A stretch of DNA of 36,793 nt from the NCBI GenBank assembly GCA_022769825.1, contig JALEJI010000056.1, positions 1 through 36,793 of the forward strand, written 5' to 3'. Position 1 is the first letter of the stretch. The number at the start of each line of letters is the position of its first letter. Shown here one piece after another: positions 1-6,863 of the stretch. Below the pieces are notes generated by a model, which saw only the letters and a program-made list of their open reading frames with translations, was not told the origin of the DNA and ran no database searches. Origin of the DNA: Prevotella sp. (GTDB lineage Bacteria > Bacteroidota > Bacteroidia > Bacteroidales > Bacteroidaceae). A program made the translations under genes and the position numbers.

Positions 1-23
1 ATCGCTCAACTCCAAGATGAAAG

Positions 24-44
24 CCTTCAGGTCATGCCTGAAGG
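24..44. repeat. 8-bp inverted repeat (hairpin)
   Basis: CCTTCAGG at 24-31 is exactly complementary to CCTGAAGG at 37-44, with a 5-base loop. A second short stem (GGG-ATATA-CCC) follows near 51-61 and then a T-rich stretch to 70. It may be the terminator of a gene left of the window, or part of the rearranged sequence in front of the dockerin gene. No recombinase gene is nearby. Confidence 0.35.
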
Positions 45-75
45 GAATAAGGGATATACCCTTCTTTTTCTATAG

Positions 76-813
76 ATGTGTTACTGTCTTTGGTTAGGCA
101 GCGGCATCTGCCCGCCACGGACAATCCCCCTTGGGCCGGAAATCAACGTGGTTGATGTCATCGACATTGCCCGTTATGTAGTAGGAACACCTTCTGACTA
201 CTTTACCTATCTTTTGGCCGATATCAATAGTGATGACAAGGTAAATGTTACAGATGCTGTCTCTCTGGTCAACAACATTGCCGGCGATGTTAACTATGTA
301 TCTTCTGCAAAGTCCATGGTGTCGTATGCTGCTGATGATAAGATAGCCTTGTTAGCAAATGGCCGACAACTCTCGCTTAACTTAGAGGGAAGTACAGCAT
401 TCACAGCATGCCAGTTTGATTTGAATGTTCCTTCTGCAATGTTGGATGCTGCTCTGTCCTCTATTAGAAGTAACGGACATACCTTATTATATAACAAGCT
501 GGAAGATGGCCGCTATCGTGTCGTAGTTATTTCTACAAGCAATGCTAAGTTTAAAAACACCCAAGGTGTATTGCTGACTATGACATTGGATGGCGCAGCC
601 TCTGCAGCCACAGTGTCAGATGTTCACTTCGTCACGCCAGAAGGTGTAGATCACACATTCTCTGCCATCAATGCAACTACGGTTACAGAAATAGAGAATA
701 TTAATAATGCTACCCAGAACGAAGGTAGCTGGTATAATGTGCAGGGCATGAAGGTGAAATCGCCTAAACATGGTGTATATATCCATAACGGCAAGAAGAT
801 AATTTTAAAATAA
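76..813 (+). CDS. Secreted dockerin/cohesin-like protein, 5' end lost or rearranged
   Basis: The readable protein has 245 residues. Residues about 24-75 resemble two dockerin-type repeats: the second (ADINSDDKVNVTDAVSLV) is complete, while the first keeps only its helix (INVVDVIDIARYVVG) and lacks the expected calcium-loop start. Residues about 80-200 look like a cohesin-type beta domain (FTACQFDLNVP, later YRVVVIS). The end (YNVQGMKVKSPKHGVYI then GKKIILK) is like type A C-terminal sorting tails of secreted Prevotella proteins, so export by a type IX system is an inference. An in-frame TAG lies directly before this ATG, the first 20 residues are not a signal peptide and resemble nothing, and the homology appears to begin near base 138. 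I read it as a truncated or rearranged gene whose annotated start is probably artificial. The next gene starts 15 bases after its stop. Confidence 0.6.
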   Translation: MCYCLWLGSGICPPRTIPLGPEINVVDVIDIARYVVGTPSDYFTYLLADINSDDKVNVTDAVSLVNNIAGDVNYVSSAKSMVSYAADDKIALLANGRQLSLNLEGSTAFTACQFDLNVPSAMLDAALSSIRSNGHTLLYNKLEDGRYRVVVISTSNAKFKNTQGVLLTMTLDGAASAATVSDVHFVTPEGVDHTFSAINATTVTEIENINNATQNEGSWYNVQGMKVKSPKHGVYIHNGKKIILK

Positions 814-828
814 ATGGAGGAACAACAT

Positions 829-3786
829 ATGAAACGCTTGTTTTCAATCATACTTATGACCTTGCTCGGCTTTATGACAAAAGCCTGGGCTGACAATATA
901 AGCATAGAAAATGGAAAGATAGCTCCTAACAGCACGAAGATAGTGTCAGTAGTCCTCAACAATACTGCAACTAACTACGTTGGATTCCAAATGGACTTCT
1001 ACCTACCTAAGGGACTGTCTATTGACAAAAGTAAGACTACGCTGACAGACAGAGCTGAGTCTGGTAGTTCCATCACTATCGGAAAGCAGAGCAATGGGGC
1101 ATTTCGCCTCGTCTATTCTTCGTTAAACCTTACGCCTATTAAGGGTACAGGTGGTGCGCTTATCAACTTGTGCTTGAAGGCCTCTGCTGATTATTCAGGT
1201 GGCTCAATCATGGTGAAGAATGTTGTTTTCGGTACGACAGACTCCAAAACTGTTCGTATGGATAATGTGTCTTTCGACATGCAGCGGATGACCTTTGTAA
1301 CAGTGACAGCCAACACCATAAAGATGAAATACGGCGATGTTGTCCCGGAATTGACTTATCAGAAAAGCGATCCGTCGGTTAAGGGCACACCTACGTTGAG
1401 TTGTGAAGCAACGTCGACATCACCTGTTGGCACATATCCCATTGTCATAAGCAAAGGTTCTATAGAGGCAGATGAAGTGAAATTTGTTAATGGCTCTTTG
1501 ATAATCGAGAAGGCTCCGTTGACTGTCTCTGCAGGCAATTACACGAAGAAGCAGGGCGACCCGATGCCGGTGTTTAAGGCTGTCTATAATGGCTTCAAGA
1601 ACAATGAGACCGAGGATGTGCTGACGAAGAAACCGGTTATTACGACTACCGCCACCGAGGCCTCCGCCCCCGGCAGCTATCCTGTGACCGTGAGCGGTGC
1701 TGAGGCGCAGAACTACGACATCAGCTATAAGCCTGGTACGCTGACCGTGACTGAGGCTGACGCAGTAATCATCACTGCCAAGAGCTACAGCCGCGCCTAT
1801 GGCGACAATAACCCGACATTTGAATACGAGGTACAAGGAGCACAGCTCGACGGTGTGCCTGAGATTACTTGTGAGGCTACAAAGGGTTCACCCGTCGGTA
1901 CTTATGCCATTGTGGTGAAGCAAGGCACGGTGAAGAACTATAATATGACTTTTGCTAATGGCACTTTGACCGTTACCAAGGCTCCGTTGACTGTCTCTGC
2001 CGGAAACTATACGAAGAAGCAAGGAGACCCGATGCCAGAGTTCAAGGCAAGTTATCAAGGCTTCAAGAACAACGAGACCGAGGACGTGCTGACAAAGAAG
2101 CCGGTTATTATGACTACGGCCACCGAGAGCTCCGCTCCCGGCGAATATCCTGTGACTGTGAGCGGAGCTGAGGCGCAGAACTACGACATCAACTATCAGT
2201 CCGGTACATTGTCTGTCACAGAGGCCGACGCAGTAATCATTACTGCCAAGAGTTACAGCCGCACTTATGGCGACAATAACCCGACGTTTGAATATGAGGT
2301 GCAGGGCGCACAACTCGACGGTGTGCCGGAGATTACTTGTGAGGCTACCAAGGGCTCACCCGTGGGTACTTATGCCATTGTGGTGAAGCAAGGCACGGTG
2401 AAGAACTATAATGTAACCTTTGCCAACGGCACTTTGACCGTGACCAAAGCTCCGCTGATTATTTCAGTTGGCACCTACACGAAGAGGCAGGGCGATCCAA
2501 TGCCGGAGTTTAAGGCTGCCTATGATGGCTTCAAGAATAATGAGACCGAGGACGTGCTGACAAAGAAGCCGGTTATTATGACTACGGCCACCGAGAGCTC
2601 CGCTCCCGGCGAATATCCTGTGACTGTGAGCGGAGCTGAGGCGCAGAACTACGACATCAGCTATCAGCCCGGCACGCTGACCGTGACCGAAGCCGAGGTT
2701 TCAGACCCTGTCATTACATTGAATGGAAACGAACTGAATATATCGTGCAGCACAGCAAGGGCTATCATTTACTATACGCTTAATGGTAATTCCCCAGATG
2801 AGAATTCTTCTGTTTATACAGAGCCTGTATCCTTGGAAGCTTCTTGTCAGATAAAGGCCATAGCAAAGTCATTTGGCGTAGCTTCTAATGTTGTCAGTAC
2901 GGAATATCATAATCCACAATATCCAGACATTATCAAGGTGGGCGATGTCTTTACCGCAAACATCATCAATAATGGTGTTGGCAGCCTGCCGATGTATTTC
3001 AAGGTAACCAGCGTCTATCCTTTCGAAGCATCTTTGGTGAAAAAAGAGGACTATGTTGAGGGATGGTCTAATGAGAATATTTCTGGTGATATTGAAGTCC
3101 CTTCAGAGATAATTTGTGCTGGGACCAAACTAAGAGTTACCGAAATAGGCGGTTGTGCTTTGTCGTCCTGTACACATACGGGGCTGATAAAACTCAATGA
3201 AGGATTAAAGACAATAAGAGGTGACGCATTTAGGTGGAGTGCTATCAAAGAGCTCTTTGTTCCAAACTCTGTTAAAAGAATTGAAGGTGGATTTATTACA
3301 GAATGTCATAGTTTAAAGACCATTACGCTTGGCACGGGTCTTCAGTCATTGGGTACGTATGCTTTTTGGTATGTAGATGGATTGCGATATATATATAGTC
3401 TTAATCCTATCCCGCCAAAGTTTGATGATCCAAATAATTCTTTTGATGATACACCGGTAGATCAAATCACTTTGTATGTACCTATTGGCTCCAAGTCCGC
3501 CTACGAGAACGCACCGGGATGGAATCTCTTTGCAGGCCGCATTGTAGAGATTGATCCAACGGGTATTGCAGACGTTACTACTGACGGACTGTCAATAACG
3601 GTTTCCAATCATCACATTCATGTTGAGGGAGCAAAGGTTGGCTGTTTCTTGAATGTCTATGACCTCTCTGGCAATAAGTGCATGAGCGTAAGGATTACAT
3701 CAGGCAAGGTCAACATCAACTGCAATGTACCAAATGGCGTATATGTCGTTCGTCTTGGAAACGTAAGCAAGAAGGTAGTATTATAA
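829..3786 (+). CDS. Large secreted surface protein: cohesin-like, MBG repeats, chitobiase-like, BspA-like LRR, sorting tail
   Basis: 985 residues. I start at 829 rather than the in-frame ATG at 814 because GGAGG (816-820) sits just ahead of 829 and the protein then opens with a clean signal peptide (MKRLFSIILMTLLGFMTKAWA). Order of parts: cohesin-like beta domain about 22-155; MBG-type beta repeats about 156-622 (recurring YGDNNPTFEYEVQGAQL and QGDPMPEFKA); chitobiase/hexosaminidase C-terminal-like domain about 625-690 (IIYYTLNGNSPDENSSVY); BspA-like leucine-rich repeats about 765-880 (IKELFVPNSVKRIEGG, YVPIGSKSAYENAPGW); C-terminal sorting-like tail (LNVYDLSGN to GVYVVRLGN). By family it should be an adhesin or glycan/host-binding surface protein; no catalytic domain is visible. 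It follows the 76-813 gene closely and is probably cotranscribed. The repeat DNA is GC-richer than the rest of the gene. Confidence 0.75.
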   Translation: MKRLFSIILMTLLGFMTKAWADNISIENGKIAPNSTKIVSVVLNNTATNYVGFQMDFYLPKGLSIDKSKTTLTDRAESGSSITIGKQSNGAFRLVYSSLNLTPIKGTGGALINLCLKASADYSGGSIMVKNVVFGTTDSKTVRMDNVSFDMQRMTFVTVTANTIKMKYGDVVPELTYQKSDPSVKGTPTLSCEATSTSPVGTYPIVISKGSIEADEVKFVNGSLIIEKAPLTVSAGNYTKKQGDPMPVFKAVYNGFKNNETEDVLTKKPVITTTATEASAPGSYPVTVSGAEAQNYDISYKPGTLTVTEADAVIITAKSYSRAYGDNNPTFEYEVQGAQLDGVPEITCEATKGSPVGTYAIVVKQGTVKNYNMTFANGTLTVTKAPLTVSAGNYTKKQGDPMPEFKASYQGFKNNETEDVLTKKPVIMTTATESSAPGEYPVTVSGAEAQNYDINYQSGTLSVTEADAVIITAKSYSRTYGDNNPTFEYEVQGAQLDGVPEITCEATKGSPVGTYAIVVKQGTVKNYNVTFANGTLTVTKAPLIISVGTYTKRQGDPMPEFKAAYDGFKNNETEDVLTKKPVIMTTATESSAPGEYPVTVSGAEAQNYDISYQPGTLTVTEAEVSDPVITLNGNELNISCSTARAIIYYTLNGNSPDENSSVYTEPVSLEASCQIKAIAKSFGVASNVVSTEYHNPQYPDIIKVGDVFTANIINNGVGSLPMYFKVTSVYPFEASLVKKEDYVEGWSNENISGDIEVPSEIICAGTKLRVTEIGGCALSSCTHTGLIKLNEGLKTIRGDAFRWSAIKELFVPNSVKRIEGGFITECHSLKTITLGTGLQSLGTYAFWYVDGLRYIYSLNPIPPKFDDPNNSFDDTPVDQITLYVPIGSKSAYENAPGWNLFAGRIVEIDPTGIADVTTDGLSITVSNHHIHVEGAKVGCFLNVYDLSGNKCMSVRITSGKVNINCNVPNGVYVVRLGNVSKKVVL
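1513..2692 (+). repeat. 468-bp intragenic tandem repeat, about 2.5 units
   Basis: Units begin with GCTCCG at 1513, 1981 and 2449, giving an exact 468-bp (156-codon) period, with the third unit ending near 2692. The copies are nearly identical at DNA level over long stretches, for example from GAGACCGAGGACGTGCTGAC onward in units 2 and 3. Each unit codes for one pair of MBG-type beta modules. Because the period is a multiple of 3, gain or loss of a unit would keep the frame. Confidence 0.85.
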
Positions 3787-3809
3787 TCCGTTGATACGAA
3801 ACTAAGATA

Positions 3810-3846
3810 AATTGGGATATGACCTCATGCAGGTTGTATCCCAATT
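3810..3846 (+). terminator. Hairpin after the large surface gene
   Basis: AATTGGGATA (3810-3819) pairs with TATCCCAATT (3837-3846), and ACCT/AGGT pair inside the loop. It begins 24 bases after the surface gene's stop. There is no long T run straight after it (CTTTTTC only comes about 20 bases later), so it is a strong hairpin with imperfect terminator form. Confidence 0.55.
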
Positions 3847-3885
3847 ATTGCCGTCCGGTAAAACTTTTTCAAACAAAATAAATTA

Positions 3886-3919
3886 GGGCTGACACTTCTC
3901 ACGAGGTATCAGCCCTTTT
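3886..3919 (+). terminator. Second hairpin with short T run
   Basis: GGGCTGA (3886-3892) pairs with TCAGCCC (3909-3915), with partial pairing inside the arms, followed by TTTT. It could back up the hairpin at 3810. Its right arm shares GTATCAGCC with the ppiD terminator at 11086-11108. Confidence 0.55.
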
Positions 3920-3922
3920 GGT

Positions 3923-3930
3923 TATCTTTG
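3923..3930 (+). promoter_or_regulatory. Putative -7 box (TATCTTTG)
   Basis: Matches TAnnTTTG of Bacteroidetes promoters and stands 22 bases before the broken start at 3953. No -33 element is evident. It may be the fossil promoter of the transposase-like remnant. Confidence 0.3.
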
Positions 3931-3952
3931 TTTTGCGAAAAAATATATAACC

Positions 3953-3988
3953 ATGAGCAAAGATAGTCATTTTACCAGACAGCAATAA
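3953..3988 (+). pseudogene. Possible transposase N-terminal remnant
   Basis: An 11-codon frame reads MSKDSHFTRQQ and stops. This resembles the opening residues of IS4-type transposases with a DUF4372 N-terminus as I remember them (starts like MSKDTHF.GQ). Only about eight residues can be compared and nothing downstream continues the similarity, so this is a weak call. Its setting among other debris in an AT-rich gap is consistent with a dead insertion sequence. Confidence 0.25.
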
Positions 3989-4091
3989 TTCAGAAAACAA
4001 CGACAAATTCTTCAAACTGTCAAACTTGGGTTAACATTATTTTTCGCTTCCTTGTCGATAGTACCAAAAAATCATTGCGGCGTGGTACGGC

Positions 4092-4223
4092 GAGTACCAC
4101 ACCGTGGTAGCGTGAGTACCACGCCGTGGTAGCGTGAGTACCACACCGTGGTAGCGTGAGTACCACACCGTGGTATTGAGAGTACCACACCGTGGTATTG
4201 TGAGTACCACGCCGTGGTAGCGT
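4092..4223. repeat. Tandem array of a 22-bp palindrome-bearing repeat, 6 units
   Basis: Six consecutive 22-base units start at 4092, 4114, 4136, 4158, 4180 and 4202, with consensus GAGTACCACRCCGTGGTAGCGT (split here as GAGTACCACRCC and GTGGTAGCGT). Each contains the inverted repeat TACCAC-RCC-GTGGTA. Units 4 and 5 end in ATTGA/ATTGT instead of AGCGT. A degenerate half unit (CGTGGTACGGC) precedes at 4081-4091. Between units the palindrome core is invariant except the R position; the linker is what varies. Since 22 is not a multiple of 3, the open frames running through it on the minus strand are by-products of the repetition. No cas genes or spacers: it is not CRISPR. Confidence 0.95.
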
Positions 4224-4355
4224 TATGAATTTCACGTCCTTTCCAAAGAAATTGGTTGTGCATACATAGGCTTAAAGCGCATGAATATGAGCGATTAGGA
4301 TTTTTGCTTTTATAAAATTTCCAGCATTTTGCCAACATAATTCGCCGCTAATTTG

Positions 4356-4592
4356 TTATGGTTGATAAAAGTTTATGTTGTTCTCCGTCGTTTTTCTCAT
4401 GATTTCTATGAGCGTTATGCTGACCGTGGCGAGAAACTGCTACGCTCCGTAGCACTTTTGCCATGAGATCGTGTAGAGGTAGAACTTGCGCTTGAAGATA
4501 TGGGGAAACCTATCGGAGTGGCGGATTATCAGCTGATAGTACCAAAAGAGAAGCTCCGCCAACCGCACGAGGGAGTGGAACTTCAAGCTTGA
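4356..4592 (+). pseudogene. Decayed gene end, resembles DUF1016/PDDEXK nuclease C-terminus
   Basis: In one frame, 4467-4592 reads VEVELALEDMGKPIGVADYQ and then LIVPKEKLR before a TGA. This looks like the C-terminal part of DUF1016 (YhcG-type, PDDEXK nuclease fold) proteins, which carry ..ALEDMNKPIGVA.Y.-like stretches. The same frame upstream (from 4356) is open but stops at 4464-4466, and no start or nuclease core is present. It lies 52 bases beyond the MATE gene's stop. The family assignment is from memory and moderate at best; that it is a fragment is clear. Confidence 0.4.
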
Positions 4593-4643
4593 CGGGCTGA
4601 TGAGCTTCGACATGTACGGCAAGACCGTTGGCATCGTGAGGCC

Positions 4644-6017
4644 TCATGCCCGCGCCTTGAGGTTGTTCCACCGTCCTTTCCATATTCGCAAAAGGAAGAT
4701 GGAGCCACGGAAGGTCAGCTCTGCCGCCATGGCAATCCACACGCCCCGCAAGCCGAGGCTCTGCGACAGCCACCAAGCCAAGGTGAGGCGCACGCACCAC
4801 ATGGAGAAAAGACTCATGGCGGCGGGCTTCAAGGTGTCGCCTGCGGCCACGCAGACCGAATAGCTCACTATTGCCGCGGCGAAGAAAGGCTCTGCAAAGG
4901 CTTCTATGCGCAGCACCTCGGTGCCGAGACGCCTTATCTCGTCTACCGGCGAGAGGAAGCCTATCATCTCTGGCGCGAAGACAAACATGACCATGCCCAT
5001 GAAAGCCATCACTATCATGCCCGTGGCAATGGTGAGATGGGCGAAGTTGTAGCACAGTCGGCGACGGCCCGCGCCATAGGTCTGGCCAATGAGCGTGGAG
5101 GCGGCATCGCCCACGCCGTAGCCAGGCATATAGCAAAGGCTCTCGGCGGTGATGGCAAACGAGTTGGCGGCTATGGCGGCATTGCCTAAAGGCGCCACTA
5201 TGAGGGTGGAAACGACCTGGGCTGAGCCCATCAGGATGTTTTGCACGGCTATGGGCAGGCTTATCTTGGCGGCGTTTCTCACGAACTTCCATTGCCACAC
5301 GAACTTGGCACGGTCAAGGTTGAGGGCGAGAATCTTGTTTTTCCACATCGCCTGCCACGACATCGTCACGGCGGTCAGCACGTAGGCCGTCATGGTGCCG
5401 AGGGCCGCGCCTGTCACGCCCATGTCGAGAATGTAGATGAACAGGTAGTTGAAAACCACGTCAAGACAACACATCATTATAGACAGCGCGCTGGGCACTC
5501 GCATCTCGCCCGCGCTTTTCAGCATCGCCGCCGTGAGATGATAAACGAGCACGGCGGGCAGCGTGAGGCTGAAGATAAGGAAATAGGCCGACGACATGGG
5601 GGCTATGTCGGCCTTGCCTCCAAGCCAGAACGGCAAGTGGGGGGCAACGACCGCGCCGGCAAGCGCCATGAACAGGCTGAAGCCGATGCCGCACGCCAAC
5701 GCGTGGCGGAACACCTGCCTGGCATTGGAAAAGTCGTTGGCACCGATGAAGTGGGCCACCTGCACGGAGAAGCCAACCGATACGGCGGAGAGGATGGAGC
5801 CCATCAGCCATGTGGTGGTCTCTATCAGGCCTATGCTTGCCGACTGCGCCGCGCCGAGATGTCCCACCATGGCGGCGTCGATGAAAAACATCATCACGGT
5901 GGTTATCTGGGCAAGCATCGACGGAATGCTCAAGTCGATGATGAGGCTTATCTTTTCACGTCTCGTCATCTCCTCGCCGTTGCGTATCTTGGCGAGCAAA
6001 ATGTCACTCTTCTTCAT
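4644..6017 (-). CDS. MATE family multidrug/metabolite efflux transporter
   Basis: 457 residues, normal for the MATE family, with about 12 hydrophobic segments in two similar halves. The first half has the familiar SIPSMLAQI..VMMFFIDAAMVGHLG opening region, and the second half has SLPIAVQNILMGSAQ. The family exports drugs or metabolites by Na+ or H+ antiport in the inner membrane; the substrate cannot be told. The start is set at 6017 (MKKSDILLAKIRNGEEM); the frame is open further upstream but that stretch runs through the promoter box at 6037-6044. The gene is GC-rich, which leaves long antisense open frames on the plus strand. It is divergent from the PHP gene. No convincing terminator follows; a weak GCTACG/CGTAGC stem sits at 4439-4453. 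Confidence 0.9.
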   Translation of the reverse strand: MKKSDILLAKIRNGEEMTRREKISLIIDLSIPSMLAQITTVMMFFIDAAMVGHLGAAQSASIGLIETTTWLMGSILSAVSVGFSVQVAHFIGANDFSNARQVFRHALACGIGFSLFMALAGAVVAPHLPFWLGGKADIAPMSSAYFLIFSLTLPAVLVYHLTAAMLKSAGEMRVPSALSIMMCCLDVVFNYLFIYILDMGVTGAALGTMTAYVLTAVTMSWQAMWKNKILALNLDRAKFVWQWKFVRNAAKISLPIAVQNILMGSAQVVSTLIVAPLGNAAIAANSFAITAESLCYMPGYGVGDAASTLIGQTYGAGRRRLCYNFAHLTIATGMIVMAFMGMVMFVFAPEMIGFLSPVDEIRRLGTEVLRIEAFAEPFFAAAIVSYSVCVAAGDTLKPAAMSLFSMWCVRLTLAWWLSQSLGLRGVWIAMAAELTFRGSIFLLRIWKGRWNNLKARA

Positions 6018-6036
6018 GTGTTTTGGTTTTGGCGTG

Positions 6037-6044
6037 CAAATATA
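6037..6044 (-). promoter_or_regulatory. -7 box of the MATE gene (TATATTTG, followed by CAC)
   Basis: On the minus strand TATATTTGCAC fits the extended pattern TAnnTTTGCA seen at most promoters in this window. The expected start of transcription is near 6033, giving a leader of about 16 bases. Confidence 0.6.
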
Positions 6045-6109
6045 ATTAAAAAAGCGCGAATCGCCGGATTCTTCAAAACAAAAATAAGCTCCATTCCAAA
6101 TATTCTTGC

Positions 6110-6117
6110 TACCTTTA
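6110..6117 (+). promoter_or_regulatory. Putative -7 box of the PHP gene (TACCTTTA)
   Basis: One mismatch to TAnnTTTG, followed by CA. It lies 16 bases before the ATG at 6134, in the divergent gap with the MATE gene. Confidence 0.4.
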
Positions 6118-6133
6118 CATAAACATTTGAAAC

Positions 6134-6856
6134 ATGAAGACATTATTAGACGTTCACACGCATACCATTGCCTCTGGCCATGCTTACAGCACATTGCAAG
6201 AGATGGCCAAGGCTGCCAAGGACAAGGGACTTGAGATATTGGGAATAACGGAACATGGCCCCAATATCCCGGGCACTTGCGACCCTCTTTATTTCCGCAA
6301 CCTGCACTGTGTGCCTCGCGACCTTTATGGGCTACAGCTCATGTTGGGCGCTGAGCTTAACATCCTCAACACACAGGGCGACATCGACCTGGACGAGACC
6401 TACTGGCGCATGCTCGACATACGCATAGCCGGCATACACAGCCTCTGCTGGCAAGGCGGCACGAAGGCTGAGAACACGCAAGGCGTAATCAACGCCATGC
6501 GCAATCCATACATCCAGATTATCTCCCACCCCGGAGACGGAACGGCTGAACTGGATTTCGACGCCTTGATGAGGGCCTCAAAGGAAACGCATACGCTGCT
6601 GGAGATAAACAACCACTCCATGGCCCCCATACGCCATAAGACGATTGCCGCACCCAATAACCTGGAGCTTCTGCGACTTGCCAAGAAATATGAGACACCG
6701 GTCATATTCGGAAGCGACGCCCACTTCTACACCATGATTGCCGATTACGGCAATATCATGCCATTGGTAGAGAAAGCGCAATTCCCCGATGAGCTGGTAA
6801 TAAACTATAACCCAGAGAAATTCAAGGCTTATATCAAGCCAATGCCACAAAAATAA
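6134..6856 (+). CDS. PHP-domain phosphatase, YcdX type
   Basis: 240 residues, close to E. coli YcdX (about 245). The PHP trinuclear metal site can be read in full: H8 and H10 (DVHTHT), H16, H41 (TEHG), E74 (GAEL), H102 (GIHS), H132 (SHPGD), D195 and H197 (SDAH). This is the YcdX ligand set displaced by one to three residues. The fold hydrolyses phosphoesters using Zn or Mn in the cytoplasm; the natural substrate of YcdX-type proteins is not settled. The threonine-aldolase-like gene starts 7 bases downstream, so the two are probably one transcript. Confidence 0.9.
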   Translation: MKTLLDVHTHTIASGHAYSTLQEMAKAAKDKGLEILGITEHGPNIPGTCDPLYFRNLHCVPRDLYGLQLMLGAELNILNTQGDIDLDETYWRMLDIRIAGIHSLCWQGGTKAENTQGVINAMRNPYIQIISHPGDGTAELDFDALMRASKETHTLLEINNHSMAPIRHKTIAAPNNLELLRLAKKYETPVIFGSDAHFYTMIADYGNIMPLVEKAQFPDELVINYNPEKFKAYIKPMPQK

Positions 6857-6863
6857 ATACGAG

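Noticed and set aside
4092..4223. CRISPR array
   Set aside because: Units are contiguous with no unique spacers and no cas genes are present.
4020..4338. Minus-strand open frames of 71 and 88 codons across the 22-bp array (repeating WYS.YHGVVL)
   Set aside because: A 22-bp repeat without stops keeps several frames open by itself; no start context, no promoter, and the peptide only mirrors the repeat.
5241..6122. 293-codon plus-strand frame opposite the MATE gene
   Set aside because: Composition is His/Arg/Gly-rich, typical of an antisense shadow of a GC-rich gene; the minus strand encodes a convincing transporter.
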